Assembly (NCBI GenBank): GCA_015698045.1
Contig: BLAL01000081.1
Coordinates: forward strand, 230,656-294,655
Direction of reading: 5' to 3'
Source of the DNA: Rhizophagus clarus
Lineage: Eukaryota; Glomeromycota; Glomeromycetes; Glomerales; Glomeraceae
Length of the DNA stretch: 64,000 nt
Positions 50,606 through 62,679 of the stretch are shown one piece after another. The notes below the pieces were generated by a model that had not been told where the DNA came from, ran no database searches, and saw nothing but the letters and a program-made list of their open reading frames with translations. Each line of letters starts with the position of its first letter. Position 1 is the stretch's first letter. The position numbers were made by a program, and so were the translations under genes.

Positions 50606-52282
50606 ACGGTAATGCAGGCAAATTTGCCTGCAATTTAAAAAAAAAGTAACATCAGCTATATAAAACTTTTTTAATAAAAGCCAGAATTTTATAAAATTTT
50701 ACCACATTATTGATCAACATATGGCCATTAAATATATAGTTAAAAATCTGGCTGTTCGGTAAAAATTAAACCGGAAATTAATTTGTAAAAATGCTGATCA
50801 AAACCTCGGAATTTCAGAGTTTTCGGAGTTTTGCATTTTTTTTTATTCCTAACGTTATATTTACTTATTTTTTTTATTTTTACCATGGATACTATTGAAT
50901 ATGATGAGCAAGATTTGTTTGTTATTGATTTTGCAAGAAATATTCACAATATTACTGATGAAAATGATGACAATATCGAAAATTTTGATAATTTTGAAGA
51001 AATTCATGAAGAGAATATCCAAGGCAGAGGTAGTAATAGAGGTAGAGGAAGAGGAAGAGGTAGAGGTAGAGGTAGAGGTGGAGGTAGAAATAATAATAGT
51101 GAAAGAGATAATAATAATGGTGAACAAACTGCACAACTTCCACCTCCACCTTTTTTTAATGCTTTTCAACATGTTAGACCTTTACATGAATTTAAAATAA
51201 ATTTATCTAGAGATTTCCTCCTTTCACCATCACCTTATTCTATATTTTCTCTTTTTTTTTCTCTTGAACAAATAGAAATAATTGTTAAAAATACAAATAA
51301 ATATGCATATGTAAAGAATGCAGGAGAAGGGCATGATTGGAAAGAATTAACAATGAAAGAATTTAAAATTTGGTTAGCAATATTAATATATGCTGGTGTT
51401 TTTAAATTACCTAGTATCCGAGATTATTGGAATAAGGATAGTAAATTTCCTGAGCATAAAATTACTACTTTTATGTCTTTAATTTGTTTTGAACAGGTAT
51501 TTTAATTTTATTATTTAATTTAATATTTTTATTAAATTAATTAAATTTTATTAAAACTGTTTATTGATATATTTAGATTAAACGTTTCATGCATATTTCA
51601 GATTGTACTATTCCGCCTGAGTTTTGGAGAAACAAGAAGTAGTTGTGTATGGTGTAAATATTTAGTAAAAAAAAATCAAGAAAAAGCAGCAAAAAATCCA
51701 CCTCAATCACAATTATATTGCATAAAATGTGATTTAGTCTTATGTTGTAATAAGGAAAGAAGTAATTGTTTTAAAGATTTTCATACATATAGGGAAGATG
51801 ATGACTAAAAATAAAGGTTTGTTTTTATTTTTTCTATTTAAAATTAGTTAATTTTCATAACATTTACATTGCACTTTTTTTATGAATTTTACGAAAATTA
51901 TTCTTTTTTTTAAGCTATTATGTAATTTCAAAATCTTATTTTTAAATCTTAAAAACTCAAATAATAAAAATTATTTCTCATAAACTACTCTGCATTTTAT
52001 TATTAAGGTTTGACAGGTTATAACCAAACCCCAATGAGTTCGCCAAAAATATATGCAAAATTTTTTAAAAAACGGCTATTAATGAAAAGTGCAAACTTTG
52101 ATCGGTGATTAATTAAACGTTCTAATATTTAAACTAGAAAATGATGATCATAATCACGTGATATAAAATTCAAACGATTTGGAAAAAATTTTTTATTAAG
52201 GTAGCATTAATATTTCTAAAAATAGATGAGAGCTAAAATTTGGGTAAAATTGCAGGCAAATTTGCCTGCGAGGTTCTACCGT
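50606..52282 (+). mobile_element. piggyBac-like element (1677 bp), internally deleted
   Basis: TTAA lies on both sides (50602-50605, 52283-52286), the exact target of piggyBac transposons. The ends ACGGTA and TACCGT are inverted. Just inside each end is the same perfect 18-bp palindrome GCAGGCAAATTTGCCTGC (50614-50631 and 52252-52269). The single gene inside encodes the start and the very end of a piggyBac transposase but not the catalytic core, so this copy cannot move by itself. It is nested in the 49728-54332 element and so is younger than it. Confidence 0.9.
50885..51808 (+). pseudogene. piggyBac transposase remnant lacking the DDD catalytic core
   Basis: I take the start at 50885 (MDTIEYDEQDLFVIDF) rather than the upstream ATG at 50831, which would add a Phe/Leu run. 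Exon 1 (50885-51496) has an acidic N-terminus, an RG-rich stretch (RGRGRGRGRGRGRGGGR, about residues 50-68) and the opening of a DDE_Tnp_1_7 domain (GHDWKELTMKEFKIWLAILI, then YAGVFKLPSIRDYW). An 80-nt GT-AG intron leads to exon 2 at 51577 (IKRFMHISDCT...), which stops at TAG 51640-51642. From 51644, in the next frame, follows the C-terminal Cys-rich finger CVWC...LYCIKC...LCCNKERSNCFKDFH up to TAA at 51806-51808. Several hundred residues carrying the three catalytic aspartates are missing at the junction. Confidence 0.85.
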
Positions 52283-52839
52283 TTAAGGAATAATTTCTTT
52301 TTGTTTGTTTTTTTTACCAAGTCCTCCTCTTTACTTATATTAGGATTTACCCTAAATGTCTAGAGTAGGCATTTAAAGATGTTGGTTTGTATTTCTTACT
52401 ATAGTCCAAGGAAGGTATTTTCATGAAGTTTAGTTTTTTTGTTATTTTTATTTTTCTTAATTTGGTCTCTACAATATGGCTTTCTTGAGAGGGTTATACT
52501 GTTTATAATTACAAGATTTGTATTCGTCATAGTTTTTATTATATAGAAATTTTATCTGTAATTTTGCTACATTATAATTTGTTTCAGTTCTTTATAAATA
52601 AAGTTTTGTTTTTTGCAGATCAAAAAAAAAAAAGAAGAAAAAATTTTAATTTCACTTGTATTTTTAAAAATTTTTTTAAAAAGATATTTTTTTTTTTTAA
52701 TATATTATTGATTTTATACACTTTAATTTTCATAAAATTAAATATTATATTTATAAAAAAATATATTTTTTATAATAATATTCTCTTATTCTTGTTTTTT
52801 GTTTACTAAATTTAACTATAAGTAAAATAAATTTTAGTT

Positions 52840-53400
52840 TAATGAAATCCCTTTTTATATTTAAATAAAGCTGTTTAGCAATGTCAAAAGTACTCAGATC
52901 TTAATTTTCTTAAGGCTAGGTATAATATTTATAAAGAAATTTGTATTTTTCAAACAGTACTAATTCCAAAATTTTTTTTTCTCTCTTTTAAGGATGTAAT
53001 TATATCACTTTGGTCAAATAAAATCATTTTTTTCACATAAGTAAAATTATTCAGCGGGATTGAATCTACTTGCATATTAATTTTTATAATGATTAGCATA
53101 ATATTCATAGAGTATTGGCTATTTTTGTATTATTAATTTTTTTGGGAAAATTTGTTTTGCAACTTCAGAGCATGATTTCACCACTTTGATCAAATGAAAT
53201 CACCTTTTTCTACTTAAATAAAGTTGTTTAGCAGGTCAATTCTACCTACATAAAAATTTTAGGATAATTGGATTAATATTTGTGAATATGACCAAGTTTT
53301 GTACTTTCAATTATTTATCGTTTATTTGATTTTTAATTTTAAAGTGTAATTTTACTATTTTTGGTTAAATGAAATCAACTTCTTATGCTTAAGTAAGTTG
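52840..53400. repeat. Degenerate tandem repeat, period about 175 bp
   Basis: Four diverged copies, recognisable by ACTTTGGTCAAATRAAATCA followed by a YTTAARTAAAGTTGTTTAGCA-like block, at about 52840, 53016, 53191 and 53366. They lie in the right half of the 4.6-kb element. Confidence 0.6.
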
Positions 53401-53490
53401 TTTAGAACAGTTGAAAATATACATGAGGTCAAAAGTCAAAATTAAAGTCAAAATAGCCGAAATTACATCAGTGATTTTTATAATTATAAT

Positions 53491-53870
53491 TTAATATCAA
53501 ATTTTAAATGTGAATAACTCTATCAATATTGATACTACAGATATGCAATACATATCATTGGAATTCTCTCGATGAGCTGAATCCAATCGCATCAAGATCA
53601 TATAAATCAGATCACTGGATGCGGAGATCATTAACTTTGAATTTTAATATCATTGTTTATTATAAGAGTAATAAGACTATTTAATACCAAATTTTAAACG
53701 TAAATAACTCTGTCAATATTGATGCTACAAATATGCAACACATATCATTGGAATCCTCTCGATGAGCTGAATCCAACCATATAAAGATCATAAAATTCAG
53801 ATTATTAGATGCTGAGATCATTAACTTTGAATTTTAATATTATTGTTTACTATAAAATCATATGACTATG
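53491..53870. repeat. Tandem duplication, period 190 bp
   Basis: 53491-53680 and 53681-53870 match closely (AATAACTCTRTCAATATTGA, CTCTCGATGAGCTGAATCCA, GAGATCATTAACTTTGAATT in both). No coding frame. Confidence 0.85.
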
Positions 53871-54332
53871 ACGTAATTTTGGCCATTTCAACTTTTGGAG
53901 GGCCTAGATTAAAATCATTTTAACCATTTTGACCATCTTGGGAGTCAAAATTAACCAATTTCAGTTTCATGTATAGTTAAAAATAAAGTGCTTTATTTTT
54001 TATAACTTTAGGTATAATATTTATTGAAAGGTTAGTATCCCTATAACAGTATTAATTTTTAAATTTTTAATATTTTGGATATTTAAATTAAGTTATTTAT
54101 CATATTAAAATTTATTTGTATTTTAATTTTTATAATAAATTGTACTATAAATATAATTTATAAGTTATTTATAAAAGTTTTTATATATGTCATAAAATAA
54201 GTTGCTTAGCAATATAAAATTTTTGATGTTATAATAAATTTTGCTTAACAGAGTTTAAAATAATTTGCTTATTGATCATAATAAAAAATTTGGATTTTAA
54301 TGTGACCTATATATATATTGTTCGGGATCCTC

Positions 54333-54400
54333 CTAACCCTAATCTTAACTCTAACTCTTAACCCTAACCCTAATTCTAACCCTAACTAATAATTCTTCTA
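54333..54400. repeat. Interstitial telomere-like repeat, right part
   Basis: CTAACCCTAATCTTAACTCT and further CCCTAACCCTAATTCTAACC units continue the array broken by the 4.6-kb element at 49728. Confidence 0.8.
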
Positions 54401-55240
54401 ACTTTAATTTTAAATTTACTATATAGTTCCAAAATTAAACAACTATTTTTTGTATTTAATTTTGGCTAAAGTGGTCATAATTCTAGTTAAAATCACCATA
54501 ATGTGAGTCAAAATTGCTTACTTTTAGAAGGATTGTTTAAATTCAGAATTATATGATAAATATCCTTATACATATTATGCATTATATGATTTTGGCCAAA
54601 ATTAATATAAATGCTGGCCAGAATTAAATGATCTGCATATTAATTTTCTTTTTTGGAATATTCATAAATCCAAAATTCCCTAATTTTTGTGAAAAGCAAA
54701 TTTTCCTTTTTTGGATTTTATGTAACATAAAATTTTCTTTTTCAGATACAAAAAATCCAATTTTTGTAAGAAGTAAAATTGTCTTTTTTAGATTTATATA
54801 ATATTACTTAATATTCAGACCAATAAAATTAAGGTTATACAATTTAAATATTTATTTATACAGGTAGTTTAAATGTGATATCATGTGATGATAATATTTT
54901 TAATATATTAGACTAAACATGACATCACGTGATAATAATGTTTTTAATATATTAGATTCTGTAATTTTTAGATATAAATTTTTTATTGATTATTAATGAT
55001 TATTGCAATAATTATATAATATGTAATTTATTTTATATATATATAATAATTTATTTTATTTGGTGAATGATTAAACCAGTTTATGACTGAGAGTACTCAT
55101 AATTAGTTAGAAGTGATTATAAATTGTAATTCTTTTTATACTTAATAAATGAATATATAGTTTCAATACCAAAAAAAAAAAAAAATAATTTATTTTATTG
55201 TAAATATTTACAAATTTAAAGTATACTAATCTATACTATT
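54401..55240. other. AT-rich spacer with a short duplication
   Basis: A 50-bp tandem pair at about 54860-54955 (TGATAATATTTTTAATATAT and TGATAATAATGTTTTTAATA). No gene seen. Confidence 0.5.
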
Positions 55241-55261
55241 TTACTACTTTGCTGAAATCTT

Positions 55262-55720
55262 CAAATCCGCCACAATATCTTAACGATACATTTTCAACAT
55301 CTTCACGATAACATCACAATTTTTTTAAATGATATCATGACGATATATTTATGATAATCTTAACGATACCTTTTCAACATCCTCGCGATATTTGAAATTT
55401 GATATCGTTCTGATATCATTCTGATATTATATCGATTTATAGTCTCGATGTCGTGATGATGTTGAAATGGAAATTGTGATATTATCGTGAAGATGTTGAA
55501 ATGTATCGTTAAGATTATCATAAATATATCGTCACGATATCATTTAATATATTGTCACGATATCATTTAAAAATTAATATTATCGTGAAGTTGTTGAAAA
55601 TGTATCGTTAGGATATTATAATTATGTCGTTATGGTATCATTAAGATCGCTAAATATTTTATTGAAATATCGTGACGACATTTAAACTGTATCAGGATGA
55701 TAATGAAACGTAGTAGATAC
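55262..55720. repeat. Palindromic satellite with ATATCGTGACGATAT-like units
   Basis: 55272-55315 (AACGATACATTTTCAACATC, TTCACGATAACATCAC) is the reverse complement, with few changes, of 55477-55522 and again of 55578-55622. The centre lies near 55440. Short palindromes around CGTCACGATATCATTTAA recur (55539-55570). It looks like a MITE or hairpin satellite. Related GACGATATCGTTATGAC motifs appear in the direct repeats at 55905-56620 and near 57155. Confidence 0.7.
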
Positions 55721-55904
55721 ATTCAATAAATTAAATCAATTTTAATTGGTTTAAATTAATTTGTTTATTAATTAATTAATATATATATATTTTTTATAAT
55801 GCAATTATGACAATTATGATGTTTTAATTGTTATTTAATTGTTAAATATTGCGAATTACGGTAATTAAAGGAAGAATATCCCTATCTCTGGATAGGATGA
55901 CATA

Positions 55905-56142
55905 AAATAACGTGACGATATCGGTTCAACACTAATATTATATTGAAACTTGTTAAAAATGTTGAATTAGAGTGTCTGGATTATGGCGCAAGCTCTGCGA
56001 AATTAAAGTTACGATCGTACCTGATTAAATTAAGCCGAAACACTTGAACCTAAAAGAAACAGAAGAAACGTTATTATAACGTTCCTTACAAAAAAAAAAG
56101 AAAAAGAAAAGAAAAAAAGAAAATTCATATAACATTTCTTAC

Positions 56143-56174
<32 letters not shown>

Positions 56175-56620
56175 TAAGTTTCGCATCTCTCTCACCGGAT
56201 GGTTAACATAAAACAACATGACGATATCGTTATGACACTAATATTATATTGAAACTTGTTAAAAATGTTGAATTGATGAACCTAAAAGAAACAGAAGAAA
56301 CGTTATTATAACGTTCCTTACAAAAAAAAAAAGAAAAGAAAAAAAGAAAATTCATATATTCTTACAAAAAAAAAAAAAAATATTAAGTTTCGCATCTCTC
56401 TCACCGGATGGTTAACATAAAACAACGTTACGATATCGTTATGACACTAATATTATCTTGAAACTTGTTTAAAATGTTGAATTGATAAGTTTCTGATTAC
56501 GACGCAAGTTTCTGCGAAATTAAAGATACGGTCGTGCCTGGTAAATTACTTAGACATCTCTCTTTCCGAATGCTAATATAAAACAACGTGACGATATCAT
56601 TATGACGCTAGAACAATCGC
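55905..56620. repeat. Direct repeats, about four copies of 160-310 bp
   Basis: Copies begin near 55908, 56219, 56425 and 56586 with CGTGACGATATCGTTATGAC-like sequence followed by ACTAATATTATATTGAAACT. The middle ones also share CTAAAAGAAACAGAAGAAAC, GTTATTATAACGTTCCTTAC, long A-runs and TTTCGCATCTCTCTCACCGG. The region lies 3' of the transposase-like gene. Confidence 0.75.
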
Positions 56621-57297
56621 ATTCCCAAGTATAAAAAAGAGGGGAAATAATACTATACCGAAACTTTCTTTGCGCACATTCCGAATTTCGTCCGAATTTT
56701 GTCGCAAATATTATTATACACTACTATTAAAAAATTTTTCTTTTTTAAAAAAAAATAATAATAAATAGATAAATAAATAAAAAAATACATCCCGAATTTC
56801 TGTTATATTGTTAAAAAATATTTCTAAACAATATTTGCACAGCGAGAGCTAAAATTTGTAAAACAATTAATATTATTATAAATAACTTTTTGTTTCGTAC
56901 CTGTCAAGGTGTCGAATAAACTATTTTTCAATGTTGAGATTACGCCGGAATAAAAAATAGACGCGTATATGATTGTTAATATTATTAAGAAATATTTTAA
57001 ATAGACTGACAATATTAAAATGTAAGTTATTACAGTAAAATGTAGAGAATGGAGTAGAAATAACCGTCGTGCGAATGTTTTAACAAACAAACAATGATTT
57101 TGATTGGATAATCAATACAAAGTCACGTTATCACGTGATAAGTAATGGACCGGTCACGATACCATAACGATATCAAAATGATATTGTTGCATTTATTTAA
57201 TAAAAAAAAGATACTAACAATAATGAATTTAATGAGTAAACGTAGTATAAACTTATATTTATATTGTAAATTTATTAACATAATATTACTAATAAAG

Positions 57298-60200
57298 CTA
57301 TATAGCCGTAAAATAATAATTTTTTATCCACAAATCAATTTTCGTATCATAGACAAAGTGAACTTTCTGTACGTGGTTAATTATTGATATCGGGAAGATT
57401 CTTCTCCAGCGAATGTCTTGGCTTGTCTGAATGCGAAAAAGAGGACATTTCAATACGTTGTGAATTCTGTTAATATTGTCAAACCAATCAATTGTAATAA
57501 AGGCATAATATTTATCATCATTGCCTTTGTATTTGAAGATCCCTTTTATAATCGCATAACATTCACCACTGTCTTCCTCGTGTATTGTTACGACGTTACC
57601 AATATGAAGATGTACTTTGGAAAAGACGCCATCGCTTTCTTCCATAGTGTATGTCGCCAATTCATATCAGCCCATTTGAGAATATATAAGAGCTGACTTT
57701 TGTCCAATGTCCATAAATGAAAGAAGCAGCTCAGATTTGAAATTTGGCAAATTTTTCATGATATTTTCACGATCCTGACGGGACAAGCTCCTCTTTAAGA
57801 TAATATTTGTAATAAAATCCACTGGAGATGAAATCGCTATATAAATAAAATTACGTTAATAATTGCGGAAATATTATTATTATAAAATTGTAATACAAAC
57901 CTTCTTCATTTTCTTCCGGTTCTTGTTCATTTGATACCTTGTCTTCAGTAATATACCAATTAGTCAATAAATTTCTAAAATTTGAGGACATAGTAGCGAA
58001 ACCTCTACAAGGTTGTGATAATCTTTGATCTGCGCCTCCATCTACTAAATGACGAATTGCAAAGAGCGTAGTATACCGCTTTAACAAGTCTAGCTCGACA
58101 TTCTTGCAATTTGTTCGTGGTACCATTGCTTTAAAGATCCGATGCACCATCTCTTTGATACCAACTTGAGTGTTTATAAGAGTACCATAAGTTATTGCAT
58201 GCACCAGCAAGTGGATATTGATATGCAGGTTTGGTAAGTTAGCAAATTCAGGGAAAACCTAAAGCCACATTATTAAATAATATTTTATATATTGATAAAT
58301 AAAAAATAAAAAATTATATAAGAATTATGAATAATTGTACCTTTGGAAGAATTTTCATTTCTTCTTCAAGGCATTTTTGTAATTCGTCATACGAATCTAA
58401 TGTAAACTTGCTTTCAAAAACCATCCTCATTGTTTTCGCTACATATACCCAACAAGCAATTATTACATTTTTCGCCATGTTAATGCGTGATTCTTGAATT
58501 CGTCGCAGAATGCTTCTGGATTCATTTTCCTTTAAGCTTGATGTTTCTAAAAAACTATTAAGTATAAAAGGCATTATCATAGCGAGCCTAAGATAGTCAG
58601 ACATCATGAAACTAGCATTGTGACTAATTGGATTTGGCAAACGAGACCATTTTTTTTGGTTTCTCAAAGTTCTTTCAGGCTTTGATAAACTCGTCCTCTC
58701 CTTTTTGTGAAAATAATTCGCACCTGTGGAAATCAAAAAGCTTTATTAAAAGATTTTGTTCGTTACATATCTAGCTAAAGTTAATTAAATTCAAAGATCA
58801 TACGTTAATTTAAGAAGTCGTCCAATCTTCCCAGCAGTTGCATGATATACATCTTGAGGTGTCTGTAGATGCCTTTCTCTTAGCAGCCTATCCAAAATGC
58901 TAGGCCTTGTTCTTAGTCCAAACTCAGTACAAAGTCGTCTTTGCCTTGTGGTAGCAGGTTCGTTAAATATCTCTTTAAATTGATCGTCAGTGATGTGATG
59001 ATATCTTGATGTTGCTGGTACATCCTGAGAGAAGTTGGTAAGTGATTCTCGAGAGGCTGTACAAGTGCGGCAACCTTTATTGGCATTATGTCGTAATACA
59101 CCACACATGTCATTCCCTTGTGGTAAATCAGCAGTTACGACACCTAAACCGGCTATCACCCAAGCATCTTGGCCATTCACTTCCATTAATTTTCCTTGTT
59201 CGAATTCTTTCATTTCAGAAATAAATGGCAACATGAATTCATTGAAATTACCACCGAAAGGAACAAACCCGAGAACAAAGTGATTTTTGAGCAACTTTCT
59301 TTGACGGGCAGGCATATTTCCAAACTGCACATAAACACCTCCTAACGAATGATAAACATTCCTAAATGTTCCAAAATCATCGTAGTATATGTCCAAAAAC
59401 AGCTTATAAACCGGAATTGTTGGAGATGGTGGCTGCCTTATGGAAATATATTCTGAAGGATGTTGATAAGAGAACGTTGCATCACGAATGCGCCAGTGTG
59501 TATGATGTTTATAAAGTATTTTGGTAATTCGTAGTGTATCTGCAGCAACCTTTTCTGAAATTTGTAATGTTGTTATTGTCAAGAATGGTTCATCTTGTAA
59601 CCAAACTTCTCCGGAAAGAGAGCGATTTTGTCTTAATTCTCCCTTAAAAGTTCCAGGCAAGTCACTATAATCTAGAACTTTTTGGATTCTCAGCCGATAC
59701 TGTTGGTTCTCTTCATTTAATAATATCGCTCTCAATCTGCCAAGTTTTCGCTCATTGTCGTAATAGTAAACAAAATCGCCGCATTGGTATATCTCTATTA
59801 TATACATATGAAAAAAGTGTTAGTCTCTTGTACTTTATTGCTTCGCCTCTCTACCATCAGCTTGCATTTAATAAATAATTACCCCCTGATATCATTAATT
59901 GTTCTTGACCGAAAAGAGGTGACTCTGCCCATAAGGTACCATGCCAGTACTCGGATTTTGTTTTTGAATCGACACCAGCACCAAAATACATTTCCTTTAA
60001 TAGTGATGGGTTGTTAAGAACATTCCAAATGATATCACTTATTGAAAGTTGATATGCCATCTTTGAATCCTTTAAAGTTGATGGTGTTTTTTTTGATGAA
60101 ATTGAGATAGATTTTGCTGATATTGAGGGAAGAGGAAGACGCTCCCTCCATGCTCGAAATCTCCAAATATTCTTTACAATATGATCTCTATTAAATTCTG

Positions 60201-60921
60201 GTCTCATGATAATGTCAACAAGATCTTCATATGCATTTGTTGAAATATTATGCTTATAAATCCAACAAAATAAGGCAGCAGTAGTTAAATTTTGAAAATA
60301 TAGAGCAAAATCACCATCATAAGATGGTAACTTATCTTTAGCCAATGCTTCATCAACGAATAGCTTTTCTTCTGAGATATCAGAATCATGTCTTTCTTCA
60401 TTATCTGACGACATTGTTTCATATTCTTCATCACTTTCTAAGGACATTATATAATCGCTTTCTGTTTCATTCTCTGATGATGTTGAAATCATGTTGGTAT
60501 CACCTTCTTCATTATTGCTTCGTTGTTCTAAATCATCATCATTATCGTTTCGTTGTTCTAAATGATCATTATCGCTTCGTTGTTTTAAATGATCATCATT
60601 GCTTCGTTGTTCTAAATCATCACCATTATCGCTTCGCTGTTCTATATGATCATCATCGCTTCGTTGTTCTAAATCATCACCATTATCGCTTCGCTGTTCT
60701 ATATGATCATCATCGCTTCGTTGTTCTAAATCATCATCTCCGTCGCCATATTCATTATACTTTTCACCGCTAATATTATCATCTTCAAAATCTTTTTGTA
60801 CCATTTTTTCATTGTCATCATTATCCGATAATAAAAATCTGTTGGGCAACCTTCTAAAATTATTACGGATACGAAAAGGTAATGTAGCAATATTCGCTTT
60901 TCGAGGTTTATTTCGTAACAT
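57298..60921 (-). pseudogene. Decayed five-exon transposase-like gene (KDZ/Plavaka-type, tentative)
   Basis: Exons 60921-59883, 59794-58804, 58723-58341, 58258-57901 and 57836-57298 join by GT-AG introns into about 1,100 codons. N-terminus: acidic, with repeated EQRSD units. Then ESPLFG... and a domain with LFLDIYYDDFGTF, RNVYHSLGGVYVQFGNMPA, GLGVVTADLPQGNDMCG and CRTC, as in DDE transposases of the CMC/KDZ/Plavaka type (D...D-x-P...CRxC). A helical part has KEMVHRIFKAMVPRTNCKN, a possible third acidic residue. The C-terminus (57300-57640) resembles a BAH-like module (YAIIKGIFKYKG, ITIDWFD, VHFVY). Breaks: TGA at 58675-58677, an extra base in the T8/A8 run 58650-58657, and TGA at 57667-57669. 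The family assignment is by motif pattern only. Confidence 0.65.
60522..60748 (-). repeat. In-frame coding repeat (EQRSD units)
   Basis: Within exon 1 of the transposase-like gene, units of 27-30 bp coding DDLEQRSDDDHIEQRSDNG repeat about eight times, with a higher-order 57-bp block twice at 60633-60745. All units keep the frame. Confidence 0.85.
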
Positions 60922-61020
60922 GGCTATGATAATAATTATAATAAGGAATAATAAAATGAGTAAATTTAAAAAATGTCCATGCGCGTTTGTGTATTTAATT
61001 CATTAACTGCTTTTATAATA

Positions 61021-62660
61021 TTTTTAATTGGAAATCATAGTATCGCGACCGCAGCACATAAACGGAAATTTTGGGTTAACAAATTTCTCATTAACGGAAA
61101 TTTTGGGCAATGATCTGGTTACATGTAAAGAAATTTGTATGAAATCGTGACCGCAGGACATAAACGGAAATTTATAAACGGAAATTTATATTGAAATTTC
61201 GAGAAAAAAAAATTGTCAATGGTTACATTAGTTCTTGGATCACAGTACATTAATGGAAATCTTGGGGAAAATGATCTAAAATTGACGTGTTAACAACAGT
61301 TACATGCAAAGAAATTTTGTATGAATATCGTGCGTGACTGCAGAACATAAACGGAAATTTAGATTACTAATTTCTTAAATTTTGGGAAAATCGACATGCA
61401 AAGAAATTTTGTATGAATATTGTGACTGCGGGACATAAACGGAAATTTGAATTGATCGGAAATTTTCTTAATGGCTACATTGGTTCTTTACTTACAATGC
61501 ATTAACGAAGTTTTGAGGCAATGATCTGAAGAGTTGACTTCTTTAACGGTTATATGTAAAGGAATTTATATGAATATTGTGACCGCAGGACATAAGCGGA
61601 AATTTAGATCATCGAATTTTGGGATAATTGATCGGAAAAAAAATTCGTTAATAGTTAGTTACATTAACTAATGAATTATATAATGAACAACATCGTAACT
61701 ATAGAAATTTGGGTTAACAAAGCTCTTGAATTTAGGATTGATGTTTTGACGATTACATGTAAAGAAATTTATATAGGCTGCTGGACATAACGGAAATTGG
61801 TTAACAAAGCTTTTCTGAAAAATTGACATTACATTTTAAGAATATCGTGATCGCAGCACATTTAGACAAGACAAATGATCAGAAAAAAATTGTTAGCAAT
61901 TCGTGTTCCAGTTTATATGAAATTTTGATTTTTATGATTTTAAATTATTACAATCAATTATTATGATAAAATCACTAGTTGTGAGCTTTACGGATATATA
62001 CAATTATAAAATTACATAAGATTTATTTTTTTATTGAAATAAATTGAAAAGAAGGTGGATATAATATTAATGAGATATTAATTTCATATAATGGCAATAT
62101 CAATTCTAACAAATAATTTTAAAGTGTTAAATATTTCAAATTATCACAAAATATTAAAGAATCAAATGATCATACTTTTTTCACCATCCGAGCCCAGTCT
62201 CCCATGGTCTTTGCTCGGTTGTTACGAGACAGACGTTTCCGTTTCTTTTTAATGTTGGTCTGGAGAAGATCGTTCGATCGGGTTTGTTCTTTTATTAGAT
62301 CGTCTAGCGAGATCAATATCATATTATCTATATATGAAAGAAACTATTTGAATATTATCATACGTTATTTAATGAATTAATATACCAGGTATTTTTTTTT
62401 ATACCTGTTTCTTCTCTACTAGGTTTGGGAGAGGACATTTTCTTTCTATCTTTTTTTTATTAGAAATCTAAAAACTCTGATCTGAGATGTGGTATTTTTA
62501 TATGTAACTGATAAGATATGGACAGTCAAACTTTAAAAAAAATATCAATTGAATTCTTTGGGAAAAAAGCACAAAGTAAATTTTTTTATAATATTATGAC
62601 TGTGATATCATGACTGCACTATATAAAAGGAAATTTGGGTCAACAACTTGAAAAGTTTTT
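61021..62660 (+). repeat. Array of ACATAAACGGAAATTT-bearing units, forward
   Basis: Degenerate units of about 120-250 bp with CGTGACCGCAGGACATAAAC then GGAAATTT, AATGATCTG, GGTTACATGTAAAGAAATTT, seen at about 61043, 61143, 61328, 61423, 61578, 61785 and 62600. They are interrupted by the small gene at 62170-62438. Confidence 0.75.
62170..62438 (-). CDS. Small basic protein, two exons, unknown
   Basis: Exon 1 (62438-62405) reads MSSPKPSREET. A 77-nt intron with GTATAA donor and TATATAG acceptor follows. Exon 2 (62327-62170) reads DNMILISLDDLIKEQTRSND, LLQTNIKKKRKRLSRNNRAK, TMGDWARMVKKV and ends in TGA. Total 63 residues. The region stands out as GC-richer than its surroundings. The KKKRKR cluster could be a nuclear localisation signal, and the preceding helix is amphipathic. 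I do not recognise the family. It lies inside a repeat array that changes orientation just upstream, so it may belong to a mobile or satellite-like unit rather than being a host gene. Confidence 0.5.
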
Positions 62661-62679
62661 TTTAAAACTTCATTACATA

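Larger units (their letters stand above)
49728..54332. mobile_element. 4.6-kb element inserted into telomere-like repeats
   Basis: The left end CAGAATCCTAAACAATATAT, followed by ATATAGGT, matches the reverse complement of the right end GAGGATCCCGAACAATATAT, followed by ATATAGGT: about 23 of 28 bases. Subterminal AATTTGCTTATT.ATCATA blocks occur inside both ends. The flanks TTAACC (49722-49727) and CTAACC (54333-54338) fit a 6-bp duplication with one change, though repeat DNA makes this weak. It is the long relative of the 300-bp MITE at 47915. Apart from a nested piggyBac copy (50606-52282), the interior is AT-rich, with satellites at 52840-53400 and 53491-53870. A weak minus-strand frame (50054-50275) is the only other candidate coding part. 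No transposase of its own was identified. Confidence 0.75.

Noticed and set aside
50861-51200. Frames antisense to or shifted from the piggyBac exon, rich in Ser/Thr or Glu/Val.
   Set aside because: Shadows of the RG-coding GGTAGA repeat.
59035-60773. Plus-strand frames of 60-142 codons.
   Set aside because: Antisense shadows of the transposase-like exons, including the EQRSD repeat.
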